From Macrotis lagotis (Eukaryota; Chordata; Mammalia; Peramelemorphia; Peramelidae): a DNA stretch of 64,000 nt. The notes beneath the pieces are model-generated. The model saw only the letters and a list, made by a program, of their open reading frames with translations, ran no database searches and was not told where the DNA came from. The DNA lies in assembly GCF_037893015.1 (NCBI RefSeq), contig NC_133658.1, positions 147,469,160-147,533,159 on the forward strand. The letters run 5' to 3'. A program made the translations under genes and the position numbers. Shown piece by piece: positions 47,401 to 58,579 of the stretch; position 1 is the first letter of the stretch; each line of letters opens with the position of its first letter.

Positions 47401-47546
47401 CCACTAGGTGGCGCAGTGGACAGAGCACCGGATATGGAGTCAGGAGTACCTAAGTTCAAATCTGCCCTCAGACACTTAATATTTACCTAGCTGTGTGGCC
47501 TTGGGCAAGTCACTTAACCCCATTTGCCTTGCAAAACCATAAAAAA
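47401..47546 (+). mobile_element. WSINE1 with target-site duplication
   Basis: 'ccactaggtggcgcagtgg' to 'ccttgcaaaaccat' plus A's. Flanked by 'aaactaattgggaggag' (47384-47400) and 'aaactaattggaggag' (47547-47562). Confidence 0.94.
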
Positions 47547-47562
47547 AACTAATTGGAGGAGG

Positions 47563-47812
47563 GAAAGGTTCATTAATCCCCCTTTCTTCCTAGTTTGTTT
47601 ATCCTACTCTGAAGATTTTCATGTGCTTTTTGTTTCTAGGTTTGTTCACAGTTTCATGTGGGACTTTTGTGTCCTATATTTTCTATGGTGGATGCAATAA
47701 AGGCTGTCCTATATCTCTCATATAGGTAAAATGAGTACCTGTTACTTACTTGGGAAATCCTAGAAATGAACCATTCCTAATATTTCTTTTGAAACTTTAC
47801 TCCATGCAGAGA

Positions 47813-47855
<43 letters not shown>

Positions 47856-48440
47856 ACCCCTGACCCTCATTCTTGGCACCAAGTTCCCTTAATTGAACCT
47901 AGTTTGTGTCAGACCAGAATTCTTAGCAAGGAATGATGAGTCTGGGTCCACTGGTTAACAATACAATCATATCTCAGTTGTGGGACAAGGGTCACAAAGC
48001 CTTGGGCATAATGGTTTTCAGGATATAGTATGCAGAAGAAAAAATGGTGAATGGGAAATCTGCAATAACCTTTGAGAGATGACTCTTGGACATGGAACAT
48101 TTAGGTTCCACAAATTTCTTGCCCATTCTTTCTGGATTATATGGGGGTGGTTTAGGTCTTTGTCACCCCTAAACCAGGATAGTTAATACAAAGGGCTTAA
48201 GTCTTACAGGGAGAATTTTAGCAGAGCACGAGTGAGCTTTATCTCCTATCTCTGAGTTGCAGACAGGGAAGATATTGAGGGTTTGACAGTGACTAAAATA
48301 GAGAAAACAAGCATGGAGCAAGGAAATTTCCATAAATGTTCTGAAGTAAAGTTGTGGGGAAGTTATATGGGAAAAAAAGGGGCAAGTGTGGATTAGAAGT
48401 AACTGGCTGCTTGCTGTGAGTATGCAAGTCTAGAAAGAAA
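47563..48440. other. Unassigned DNA with (GA)n
   Basis: Contains (GA)n at 47808-47852. The surrounding sequence may belong to the retroviral remnant that follows, but no anchor was found. Confidence 0.35.
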
Positions 48441-48449
48441 AAAAAGACT

Positions 48450-48800
48450 TTCTTTTTTTGGTTGGGGAGGGTGTTAAAACTGCTCAGGATTTTATTATGA
48501 AATATAGCAAAGTAAACAGATTAAAAAACTTCTCTTCCTGAAGGGTCAGCAAGCACTAAAGACTGAGTGAATAACAAAAGACTAGGCTGTTTGCTTAGTA
48601 GAAGAAGACTGAGAGAGGGAGATAGATAAGGAGAGAAAGAGATAAGGGACAGTCAACAGAGTTGAATGGGTGAGATGAGAGGAGGTTCAGTTCAGGTTTT
48701 ATAGCTTTGCCCCTTATCTGGGCACTGAGGACAAAAGGGGAAATACTTTCCAGACTGAAACCAGATGGAAATGAGACAGGATACAAATTTTACATTAATG
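48450..48800 (-). mobile_element. LTR-like segment
   Basis: On the minus strand it shows a TATA-like 'gctataaaacctg' (near 48697-48709), a pyrimidine-rich stretch, then 'cataataaaatcct' (near 48490-48503), the order of an LTR promoter and polyadenylation site. It is not similar to the LTR at 49440, so it may be a different element. Confidence 0.35.
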
Positions 48801-48849
48801 ATGAAACAATAGGAGTCAATTTACATCTCAAGAGTGAAGACCTCCACCC

Positions 48850-49417
48850 ATTTAACAGGATTTAACAGCATTTAAGATTACAGAATTTGTTTCTGCTAAA
48901 TTCAAAATTCTCTTATAATTCTCTGTATCATTTCCCCCCTCAAAATTATTCAGGATCCAGATTCTTCTGTGTCTTTCAGAGTTCATCTGGAGATGAAAGC
49001 ATTGCAGTGAGAACTTCATTGAGGCAGAATCCAAAGAATGATTGCTATCAGCACTGGCACAACTGACTGGCATCCTGCAGAAATTGATCTTGGGGATATA
49101 TAACTGGTAACACAGCACTGGATCCAATAGGCTTCCTTGGCTTCCAGCTTCTGACCATGTGACTCCCTTGCCCCCCTAGTCTGGAGGCAACCTTCCCCAA
49201 TTAAGATTTTGGGGAAATTCCTGGAGAGGGAACACAAATACCCCTCCTTTGGGGCACCCTATTATACTCTGGCTTCACCTTCAGGATAGTTCTCCCACCT
49301 GGAGGACTTCTTAGCCAGTCCAGGGTGGTTCTCGCCATCAATGCTAAGTGAAGTTCTACCCCCCCAGACATTTTAATCAGTCTGGAAAAAACCAGGAAAA
49401 GAGACTTACATTAATAT
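48850..49417 (-). mobile_element. Endogenous retrovirus internal region, 5' leader (decayed)
   Basis: Lies just downstream, on the minus strand, of a primer-binding-site-like sequence and LTR. Short frames only (91 and 73 codons). No gag, pol or env domain is recognisable. Described as leader/early internal sequence by position alone. Confidence 0.45.
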
Positions 49418-49435
49418 CTCCAGATGAGCCCCCCA
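49418..49435 (-). promoter_or_regulatory. Proline-type retroviral primer-binding site (decayed)
   Basis: Minus strand reads TGGGGGGCTCATCTGGAG, resembling the tRNA-Pro site of gammaretroviruses with one extra G and CpG-type decay. It sits a few bases after a 'TTTATAACA' LTR end. Confidence 0.55.
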
Positions 49436-49439
49436 AGTT

Positions 49440-49642
49440 GTTATAAATGACTAGAGAATACTTCATCCAGAGTGATTAAAATGTTGTTTTATTAAGATAA
49501 TTTAACAAAATGGCGCACCTCTCTCATGGTGGGAGAGAGGGGCCAAAAGAGACTATTTCTAAAACATTCAAGATCTCATAATTGAAACTGGTGGAAGTCA
49601 GCTGGAGTATAAAGCAAGCTTAGTCTTTAAAGAAACTTCAGG
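49440..49642 (-). mobile_element. Endogenous retrovirus LTR, R-U5 side
   Basis: On the minus strand: TATA-like 'gctttatactcc' near 49608-49619, then an AATAAA near 49491-49496, then about 50 nt to an 'ACA' terminus next to the primer-binding site. ERV1/gammaretrovirus-like. The U3 side is broken by a WSINE1 and may continue at 49796-49950. Confidence 0.5.
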
Positions 49643-49795
49643 GTTTTTTTTTAGGTTTTTGCAAGGCAAAGGGGTTAAGTGGCTTGCTCAAGGCCACACA
49701 GCTAAGTAATTATTAAGTGTCTGAGGCCGGATTTGAACTCAGGTACTCCTGACTCCAGGGCCAGTGTTCTATCCACTGTGCCATGTAGCCACCCC
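49643..49795 (-). mobile_element. WSINE1 inserted in the LTR
   Basis: 'ttttttttaggtttttgcaa' to 'ccatgtagccacccc'. Flanks 'aaacttca' and 'aaactgca' suggest a short duplication. Confidence 0.88.
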
Positions 49796-49950
49796 AAACT
49801 GCAAATTTAATGATCCATTTATTTCAATTCCATTTTCCTCCAATAATTCTTTTTTTTTCCTCTTTCATTGTGAAAAAATAAATCAAAACAGGGAAAATAA
49901 AAACATACATCAATGATTAAGTAGTGCTTATAGACACCCTATCAACCGTA
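49796..49950. other. Possible LTR U3 remainder
   Basis: AT-rich, between two WSINE1 copies. Assigned to the LTR only by position. Confidence 0.3.
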
Positions 49951-49952
49951 AT

Positions 49953-50082
49953 CTTTTTTTTTTTTAGATTTTTTGCAAGGCAATGGGGTTAAGTGGCTTG
50001 CCCAAGGCCACACAGCTAGGTAATTATTAAGTGTTTGAGGTCAGATTTGAACTCAGGTACTCCTGACTCCAAGGCCATTGCT
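49953..50082 (-). mobile_element. WSINE1, head end missing
   Basis: 'tttttagattttttgcaagg' to 'gactccaaggccattgct'. About 30 nt of the tRNA-head end are absent where it meets the HAL1 element. Confidence 0.88.
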
Positions 50083-52305
50083 CACAGACAGTAAGGGGAT
50101 CAGGAAAGACTGCAGAGATTTCTCTACTCTCCCTTGGGATAGGACTCTGCTGCTAGTCCACACTTAGATCCAGGTTGCAGTTTGGGTTTCCATACTAAGT
50201 AGCCAAGCAGGACTCCTCCTTCAGCTCCAGGGCAGAGGCAAGTTCTGGAGTCATCTATATATCAAAGCACAGGCAAAAGAGCATGTGACCTTGGAGGAGT
50301 GAAGGTCCCAGTGGGGTGTCCCCCCAAAAAACCCCCCCAAAAACCTCAAAGCCTTGGAAATGCTGCAAATTGGTCTTGGGCTGAGGAAATGAATAAACAA
50401 AAGAAAAAGAAGAATCTGCCCATAAAGAATTACTTTAGTCCTATGGAAGATCAAAACACATACTCAGATGATGACAAAATCAAAGCTTCCATATCCAAAA
50501 CCTCCAAGAGAAACAGAAAATGGGATCAGACTATGGATGAGCTCAAAAAAAGACTTTGAAAAGCAAATTAAGGAAGGTAGAGGAAACATTGGGAGGAGAA
50601 ATGAGAGTGATGGAGAAAAATCATGAAAACCAAATCAATAGCTTGGTGAAAGAAATGCAAAAAATATTGAAGAAAATAATATGTTAAAAACCAGTTTAGG
50701 CCTAATGGAAAAAGCAAAACAACAGGCAAATGAGGAGAAGAATGTCTTAAAAAAAAAAAAGCAGAATTGGCCAGCTGGAAAAAGAGATAAAAAAGCTCTC
50801 TGAAAAATAACTCCTTCAAATGCAGAATGGAACTAAAGGAAGCTGATGACTTTGCAAGAAACAAGAAAGAAATCAAACTCTTCCAAAAAAAAGCCAAAAA
50901 TTAGAAGAAAATGTAAAATATCTCATTAGAAAAACAATTGACCTCAAAAACAGATCCAGAAGAAATAATTTAAAAATTATTGGACTATCTGAAAGGCACA
51001 ACCAGGAGAAGAGCCTAGACTTCATTTTTCAAGAAATAATACAGAAAAATTTCCCTGAGATCCTAGAAGCAGAGGGTAAAATAGAAATTGGGCGAATTCA
51101 CAGGTCACCTCCTGGAAGAGATCCCAAAAGAAAAACTTCAAGGCATATTATAGCCAAATTCTAAAACTCCCAAATAAAAGAGAAAATTCTAAAAGCTTCC
51201 AGAAACAAACAGTTCAACTACAGAGGCTCTATAGCCAGGATTACACAGGATCTGGCAGCATCTACATTAAGGGCTCATAAGGATTAGAATATGATATTCC
51301 AGAAGACAAAAGATCTTGGTTTACAATTGAGAATCAACTATCCAGAAAAACTGAACATCCTCTTTCAGGGGAAAAGATGGACTTTCAATGAAACAGCGGA
51401 CTTTCAAACTTTCCTATTGAAACAACCAGAGCTGGACAGAAAGTTTGATCTCCAAGTATAGGACTCTGATGAACCATGGAGGGGGTGGATGAGAAAGACT
51501 AACTATGAGGAACTTAATGATACTGAACTGTTTCCTGCATGGGAAGAAGATATTGATAACTCATATGAACTTTCTCATTTATAAGAGCTGTTAGAAGGAG
51601 CATATATAGACAGGACACAGGAAGGAGAAGAATATAATGGTATAATTAGTAAAAATATGGAGTCAATGGGTGATAAAAGAAAGTACTGGGAGGAAAGGAA
51701 AGGAGATGAAGAAGAAACTAAGAAATTTCATGTAAGAGTCAAGAAAAAGCTTTTTCAATGGAGTGGAAAGGGGAAGTCAAAGGGGAATGAGTGAGCCTTC
51801 ATTCTCATCAGAAATGGCTCAGAGAGGAAATAATATACACACTTAATAGGGTGAGGAAATCTATCTTACCCTAGAGAAAAATGAGAAGAAAGGGATGGGA
51901 TAAATGGAAATGGTGGGAAGGAAGGGGGAAATGGGTGATAGAAGAGAGGGAAGATGGAGGGAGAGGGTACTCAGATACAACACACTTTTGGACAGGGCCA
52001 GGATAAAAGGAGAGAGAGAGAATAGAATAAATGAGAGTGGGGAGGAATAGACTGGAGGTACAACTAGTAATAGCAACTGAGGGAAAAATATTGAAGCAAC
52101 TTCTCTGGTGGACTGATAAAGAAGGCAACTCACCCCAGAGACAGAACTAATGGAATCTGAACACAGACTGAAGTATATTTTTTCCCTCTCTCTCACTATT
52201 ATTGAGGTTTCTCATTGTCTTGGTGGGGGAGGGGAGTTTATGTTTACTCTTATAACAAAATTATTGTAATAATAGTAATAAACCAAAGTTCATTTGAAAA
52301 AACAA
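50083..52305 (+). mobile_element. HAL1-like element (half-L1: ORF1 only)
   Basis: Contains an L1-type 5' UTR (50083-50388), a broken ORF1 (50389-51461) and about 840 nt of 3' sequence with no ORF2, ending near 52305 in 'aataaaccaaagttcatttg' plus A's. No endonuclease or reverse-transcriptase code is found between ORF1 and the end. That is the layout of HAL1 elements described in several mammals, which depend on L1 enzymes supplied in trans. Confidence 0.72.
50389..51461 (+). pseudogene. L1/HAL1 ORF1 (RNA-binding coiled-coil protein), broken
   Basis: ORF1 proteins of this type form trimers by an N-terminal coiled coil and coat their own RNA in cytoplasmic particles. The start at 50389 gives 'MNKQKKKKNLPIKNYFSPME'. 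Lysine/glutamate-rich coiled-coil text follows to about 50940. Then comes the RRM-like part 'RSRRNNLKIIGLSER' and 'IIQKNFPEILEAEGK' (from 50952), and the C-terminal domain 'NYRGSIARITQDLAASTLRA' with 'NYPEKLNILFQGK'. It ends at a TAG at 51459-51461. Frameshifts occur between about 50560 and 50950 and in-frame stops near 51162 and 51285. Intact length would be about 357 residues, normal for the family. Confidence 0.85.
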
Positions 52306-52309
52306 AGAA

Positions 52310-52800
52310 CCAAGTTGGTATGGGAATTCAGGAAAGCCTGCAAGGATTTGCATGAACTGATGCTGAGTGAGATGCGCAGAACCAGAAGAATATTGTACAC
52401 CCTAATAGCAACATGGGGGTGATGATCAACCTTAATGAACTTGCTTATTCCATCGGTGCAACAATCAGGGACAATTTGGGGGGTATCTGTGATGGAGAAT
52501 ACCATCTGGATGCAGAGAAAGAATTGTGGAATTTGAAAAAAAAGCCCAAAGACTTTTAATTTGGGGGGGGACCTCCATTATCTCACTATGTAATTCTACT
52601 ATCTCTTATACTTTATCTTTCTTCCTTAAGGATATGATTTCTCTCTCATCACATTCATCTTAGATCAGTGTATACCATGGAAACATTGTGAAGACTAACA
52701 AATTGCCTTCTGGGTTGGGGGGGAGGGAAGGAAGCAAGATTGGGGAAAAAAATTGTAAAACTCAAAATAAAAACAAACAAACAAACAAATATAAAAATAT
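52310..52800 (+). mobile_element. L1 3' end with (ACAA)n tail
   Basis: Follows the HAL1 end directly: 'tatgggaattcaggaaagcc', 'gaatattgtacaccctaata', 'ggtgcaacaatcagggacaa', then a terminus near 52765 and a (ACAA)n run at 52770-52790. Same L1 subfamily as 29201 and 36123. Confidence 0.88.
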
Positions 52801-53500
52801 TCACAAGGGAAAAAATAAAGAAAGTTAGACATTTAAGAATCCACAAGGTGGGAGGAAGAAATGGAAATAAAATGGAATAAAAGAAAAGTTGGTGTTCCAA
52901 GTGAATAAGAGATATTTTCTTGTAGTGTGGGGTAGTTTTTTTTTTAAATGGTTATGCCAAGATGAAGGTTTTACCAACCATTTGCAGACCAATCTTTTGA
53001 TTTCACTGTCATTTGTTTCAACTTTAGAAAGACCTGGATCTGATTCATAGTTAACACTTTATTTATCTTGTTCCCTATTTGATTTTTTTTTAAGGTTCTG
53101 GAATGATTGTTCTCTGTAGTGAAAATGTCAGGGAGTCTTAGGAACTGGAACTTTGCTGAAGGGATTCTGGTGAGGAAGTAGGGGCAAGTGATAGTTTATT
53201 AATATCTGCTGAGGAGCTCTGTCACCTTCTCTAGTTTTGATTCAAAAATGAGAAAGAAAAGGTCTTACATGATCAAAATTAATCTCAAATGATGAGTCAC
53301 ACTGATAAAAATATTTTCCTTTATTGAAGTAGTCTGTCAGATGCAGAGTTTCTCTGAAAGCAGCTGTAAATAGAAATAGTACCAGGATATGGAAATTAGG
53401 TATGAAGGAGGCATAGCTATCTAATTGATTTTCATATCATAAAATCCTACTTATCATCAAATCCTGCTTATCATCAGGGGAGGTCAACCTGGCCTAATAC
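52801..53500. other. Unassigned DNA
   Basis: No gene or named repeat recognised. Confidence 0.45.
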
Positions 53501-53504
53501 AGTC

Positions 53505-53600
53505 TATCTTCATGGTACTTAGAATGTAAGCTTCTTGAGGTTGGGGTTTCTTATTTTATTTTTATATTTGTCTAAATAAAATTTTAATATATGCAATTGA
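53505..53600 (+). mobile_element. L2 3' terminus
   Basis: 'gtacttagaatgtaagcttc' 'ttgaggttggggtttctt' followed by 'aaataaaattttaat' is a worn L2 end. Confidence 0.6.
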
Positions 53601-53834
53601 AATTCTGATTTTGGGAACACTATTTCAGGAGGCCAAAATGATGCTAAAAAGATTTAGTGCAGTTTCTCAATTGGTCCTATAGTACAAGGTATCAAGTGAT
53701 AGCATAGTTAATAAACTTGGGAGATAATCCATCTCTACAAGGTATATGACTCATAAATAGGTAGATTCCTATGAATAAGGGAGGAGTGTGATGCTAGGAA
53801 TAGCAAAAAGTCAAGGGGTATAAAAATCAAACAG

Positions 53835-54500
53835 ATAATTAAACAACAAGCATTTATGAAAAAAAAACCCTATTATTTACCCAGCACTGTGATATGCACT
53901 GGGAATATTAAAAAAAAAAAGGAAAAAAGAAAAGAATCAATCCCCACCCACCCTCAAGGATCAGACATTCCACTGAAAGAAACAACTTGTACATGTAAGC
54001 TTATAGAAAAGATATCTAAAGTAAAGATATTTCTTATGATGATGGTTCAATAGAGAAATCTTTGTAACAGAAGGACAGGGATAAATGCTAACAATTATAA
54101 ACAATTATTAAACAACAATGATATGCCCCATTATATAGAGGGGTAGTGCAAGAAGACTGACATTCTAAGCCGTACAGAATGATAAGATTATCTAGTTAGA
54201 GGAGGGAAGACTATAAATAATGAAATTCTGAAATTTTGTGACTATGAGAAAGATATAAGTAATGTTAAACTATGTAATACAAATCATACTGACCACTAGT
54301 ATTTCAGGGAAGGGAAGCACAATGAGAGCTGGAGGAGGAAGGAAGTCTTCACAGAGTAGGTGAAACTTGAACTGAGTCTCAAAGGATGAGTAGAATTTGG
54401 GAAAATATAGAGGAGAGTTGCAGGGATTAATGCTATGGATGAATAGATGGCCAAGTCAGAGGCTGAATGGCTTACTGGAACAGAATAATTCCCCTTTTAC
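53835..54500 (-). mobile_element. L2 3' region, reverse orientation
   Basis: 'caacaagcatttatgaaaaa', 'cagcactgtgatatgcactg', 'aggaaggaagtcttcacaga' 'gtaggtgaaacttgaactg' in the same order as the 27295 copy. Confidence 0.7.
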
Positions 54501-54679
54501 ATGCCCAGTATGAGCAGATAGATATGAAACTACACTATGGCTTGAAAAAAAATTAGTTGAAATGATTTGTGGTTCATTAGACCAGTTCAGAGTTTTCATA
54601 TCATACAGTTTTATATAGTTAAGGGAGGCACTCTGAAATCTTGAAAATAATCTGATATCAGGGAGACAAGAGATATATG

Positions 54680-54703
54680 ATGTTTGTGGTAGTGGTAGTG
54701 GTG

Positions 54704-54746
<43 letters not shown>

Positions 54747-54905
54747 CAGTAGTTAAGACAGTGGTAGTGGTAATGACAGTAATAGTGGTGGTGGTGGTAG
54801 TGGTAGTGGTAATAATGAATAACTGACATGTATACAGCATATAAATTTTGCAAAGCACTTTCCATACAGGAACTCACTTGAAGATTTCAACAAAGGATAG
54901 TATTT
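54680..54905 (-). repeat. (GTA/GTG)n microsatellite on a MIR-family SINE
   Basis: Trinucleotide runs at 54686-54815 join MIR-like 'tttgcaaagcactttccata' near 54848. Similar ATn/CATn heads at 24780 and 41255 suggest these arrays grow from the MIR simple tail. Confidence 0.8.
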
Positions 54906-55335
54906 TGCAGAACAGGAGAGAAATATGTCTACACAGCACATAGAAAAGTGACAATTGATGGATTAGTTTGACTGATAACAATGCCAATGAGTTATTCAGA
55001 CTTCTTGATTCACATTAATCAGGTTAACTGGATACTTGCCCAGTCTCCATCTGTTTTATTTTCTGCTGAGTAACATCCCTCTGTACTGATCTGTATTTGG
55101 TCTCTTTAAGAACTACTTAAATGCTACCTCCTTTATGCTCCATTAGACTTTCTCTCTTTCTGTCCAAGCAATAATTTGGAAACATCCTCCATTTATTTTT
55201 AATGTAGGAAATCCCATTACCCAAACCAAAATTTAGACTTCTACAAAAAGTAAGAGGTAGAACCTCTTTAGTATTTATCCATGAAATCATTCCAACGAAA
55301 GAACTATTCCTTATTCCTTTTAGACCATCCCAGTT
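54906..55335. other. Mostly unassigned, possible L2 trace
   Basis: 55085-55215 has L2-like text ('aactacttaaatgctacctc'). No gene. Confidence 0.4.
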
Positions 55336-55339
55336 TTGG

Positions 55340-55640
55340 GTGTCATATTTTTAGAAAGGACAATGATAAATCAGAAAGTTTACAGATCAATCAGACTGGT
55401 GAAGGGGTCATGATGAATATCAATTGAAGGAGTTAGAGATGTTTACTTAGGAGAAGACTTCTAGGGAGCATATGATAGCTGTCCATCAGCATTAGGCTAT
55501 CATATCAAAGAAAAAAAACAGGTTATTTTGCTTGACCTCAGAGTGATGGGTAGACATTGTTGAGACAAATATAGGATTCACATAAAGAAAAACTTCCTGA
55601 CAAATGTTGAAAAGTAGAATGGACTACCTCTAGAGTTTGC
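55340..55640 (+). mobile_element. CR1/L3 LINE remnant
   Basis: 'gtttacttaggagaagactt', 'gatagctgtccatcagcatt', 'gaaaaacttcctgacaaatg', 'aagtagaatggactacctct' in L3/CR1 order. Confidence 0.75.
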
Positions 55641-56110
55641 TGAAGTTCTTAAGCAGATCATCCTCTCTTATTAAGAATATTGTATAGGATTCTCGTTCAG
55701 GTATGTGCTCGATTAGAAAAACTCTTAGGTACCCCTCTAATTCTATTATTTTGTTGTTTTGACTGATTTGAGAATGAATTTGATAGGGAAAATGGAAAGA
55801 TTCAGGTGTTTTATGGTACTCCCATATCGAAGACTGAGTAAGGAACACTGGAGGTGGGAGGTTGGAGGATATAGAACAAAGAACTGGGAAGCTATTTTTA
55901 TTAAATATGAACTTTGTCTACTGTATAATTTTTCTTATAATCATCTATCCTGTGTTTGGGTAATAGCAAGTCTACATAGATGTGGTCTTGCTAAAATTAA
56001 AATGTTACATGAGGAAATTGCTAGTTTGTCATAAAGAATGTTTATAGAAAATTTGAAATTATGGTTAGAGCATATCTTGGCAAGCAAATATGTAGATATT
56101 ACATGTTCAG
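55641..56110. other. Unassigned DNA
   Basis: A 91-codon frame at 55759-56034 has no recognisable motif. No repeat recognised. Confidence 0.4.
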
Positions 56111-56114
56111 ACTA

Positions 56115-56345
56115 AGATGTGAGGTAGCATGGTGTCTTCACTTGGAGTCAGGAAAGCTTTACGAACTTAGATAAATTATTTAAACTCTCAGAACCTTAGG
56201 TTCCTCATCTGTCTTCAAGAATTTTAAGTACCTTTGTGTGGAAGACATTACTATCTCTATCTGTACAATGGAGATAATACTCACCCTACCTAGCCTTTGG
56301 GGGTAAATGAGAGAAAATTACTTGTTAACTTCAAGTTAATTGTAT
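56115..56345 (+). mobile_element. MIR-family SINE, degenerate
   Basis: 'ttcacttggagtcaggaaag', 'aggttcctcatctgtcttca', 'ctgtacaatggagataatac' 'tcaccctacctagcctttgg' in MIR order. Confidence 0.7.
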
Positions 56346-56439
56346 CCATCCTAGGAAAAGTTGATCACTTAAATCCTCATCATCCTGATGTTTAACTCAG
56401 TCTTAGAATTTCAGTCTCTCAATTCTTCTTTTTGTTCCC

Positions 56440-56750
56440 TTTGACTGAAAACTCCTCTCAAAACCTTCCTTTGTTAAGGGCAGTATCTGGACTTTAGAGA
56501 TCATCTTTACTTTCCATTTAGCTCTTCTTGGTTTGAATTTCAAAGAACAAGATGCCCTTGTGCTGGGTACCTTCTGATATTCTCCACTGCCTTTCCAGTT
56601 TTCTATTGTGTTTTGTCTTGCCCCAATAGGTTGTAAATTCCTTGAGGGCAGGGATGGTCTTTTTTTCTTATTGGTTTCTATAGTGCTTAACACTGTAACC
56701 TATGACAGAGTAGTCACTTAAAAAATCTTTATTGAATTGATTTATTGAAT
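56440..56750 (+). mobile_element. L2 3' end
   Basis: 'aaccttcctttgttaagggc', 'aggttgtaaattccttgagg' 'gcagggatggtc', 'agtgcttaacactgtaacc', 'aatctttattgaattga'. Confidence 0.8.
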
Positions 56751-57510
56751 TTAAAAGATATAGAAATGTTCATTGCTATTATAATTAAAGAAACTTGGTT
56801 GATTCAGAGGCCACGTGACATGGTGGCTAAAGGCTTAACTTTGGGGTGTTTCAGTAGGTCTTTCTATGAAATATAATAGCTTTGGACTTTGGACTAGGGA
56901 CTTAATGTCTTAGTGCCTTAGGAAACTTTCTTAGTTTGTTCATTTGATTGGTGGAGTGAGCTTCCACAGTAGTTATGGACAAGAGAAAAAATTATTAGCA
57001 CAATTTGAGGACTGGCAGTATTTTGTTCGTCCTGAGATCTGATAAATGGACAAAAATCTTTAAAATAACTATCTGAGTACTTTAGACACCAGATGAATGA
57101 CTTCAAAGCCTTACTAGTTTCTATTATATGAGAATGTTTTTTTTTCCCAGGGCTTGTGAAAGCAATCTAGAATATCATTAGATACATTATTATTTGGTAA
57201 GACAAAGGAAAGAAGCAGTTTAGTATAATAGCAGAGAAACATTTTAAAACTTCAATACACTAAACTACTCTGCTATTTCATTGGCATGAATATTCCTTCC
57301 ATCAGTGCAGAACACAAACCTCCCAAACCCTGACATCCTGCATGATTTTTGTACTTGTTTTCACATGTAGTCTTCACAGCGTCTCTACTCAATATATTGC
57401 ATGCTTTCCCTCTTTTTAAAAAATGACTTCAGTCTCAGTGCATCTTCAAGACTATCAGTTGTCCCTCATTATTGATATTTGCCTCAATACATAATTATCA
57501 TCTGTAAAGG
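56751..57510. other. Unassigned DNA
   Basis: 56810-56930 may be a worn MIR. No gene recognised. Confidence 0.4.
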
Positions 57511-57522
57511 CTATATATGACT

Positions 57523-57678
57523 TTTTTTTTTTAGCTTTTGCAAGGCAAAGAGGTTAAGTAGCTTGCCCAAGGGCACACGGCTAGGTAATTATTAAGTGTC
57601 TGAGGCCAAATTTAAACTCAGATACTCCTGACTCCAGGGCTGGTGCTCTATTCATTGTGTCACCTAGCCACCCCCCCC
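57523..57678 (-). mobile_element. WSINE1
   Basis: 'agcttttgcaaggcaaagag' to 'cacctagccacccccccc'. Flanked by 'atatatgact' (57513-57522) and 'atatatggct' (57679-57688). Confidence 0.93.
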
Positions 57679-57854
57679 ATATATGGCTTAATAATTATAT
57701 ATTTCCTGGATGATATTCTATATGTGAAGTCTTACACACTGGCCATTATTTCAGCCTGTTAATTCCTATCATGCATCTTTCCATTGCTGTTCAGAGAAGA
57801 AAGAAAAGAGGATAGCATTTATGTAAATAGATGCTTTTTTAAGTGTTTTTCTTT

Positions 57855-58408
57855 TTTAAAGTATTTTATTTTTTCCAATTACATGTTAAGATAATTTTAA
57901 CATTTATTTAAATAAAATTTTGAGTTCCAACTTTTCTTCCCTCCTTCCTAAAATAGGAAGCAATTTGATGTAGTTTAAATATGCTTAATCATGTAAAACA
58001 TTTCTTTTTTTAGTTGTTATGAAAGGAGAAATAGGTCAAAAGTAAAGGAAACATAAAAAAGTAAAAATAATATGCTTTAATCTGCATACAGACTCCATTA
58101 ATTCTTTCTCTGGATGAGGATAACATTTTCCATCATAACCTTTAGAGTTATCTTAGGTAATCGCATTGCTAAGAAAAGTTAAGATACTCACAGTTGATCA
58201 TTGCACAATGTTGCTGTTATTGTGTACAATGTTCTTCTGGTTCTGCTCACTTCACTTTGTATCAGTTCATGTAAATCTTTCCAGATTTTTCTGAAATCTA
58301 CCTCTCCTCATTTCTTATAGCACAAGAGTATTCCCTTGCATTCATATGTTACAGCTTGTTCAACTATTCCCCAAATGATGGGCATCCCCTTAATTTCCAA
58401 TTTGCTAA
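57855..58408 (-). mobile_element. L1 3' region, minus strand
   Basis: 'ttccaattacatgttaagat', 'aaataaaattttgagttcca', 'ttctttctctggatgaggat', 'gtacaatgttcttctggttc', 'cccaaatgatgggcatcccc'. Cut off within ORF2. Confidence 0.88.
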
Positions 58409-58550
58409 CAGGTTTTCAAGTACAGTGTCATCTCATTTGAGACTTTTAACCCTGGGAGTAGGTGCTATTATTATCTGCATTTTGGAGTTGAGTAAATTGG
58501 GGCAGAATGAGTTAAGTACTTGCTCCAAATCACACAATTAATAGGTGTCT
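58409..58550 (-). mobile_element. MIR fragment
   Basis: 'gtcatctcatttgagacttt' 'taaccctgggagtaggtgct' then 'cacacaattaataggtgtct' in reverse MIR order. Confidence 0.75.
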
Positions 58551-58579
58551 AAGGAGAACATTATCCTCTTATCATGGCA

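Noticed and set aside
54611..54941. Tyr/His- and Thr-rich frames on the minus strand
   Set aside because: Products of the trinucleotide array.
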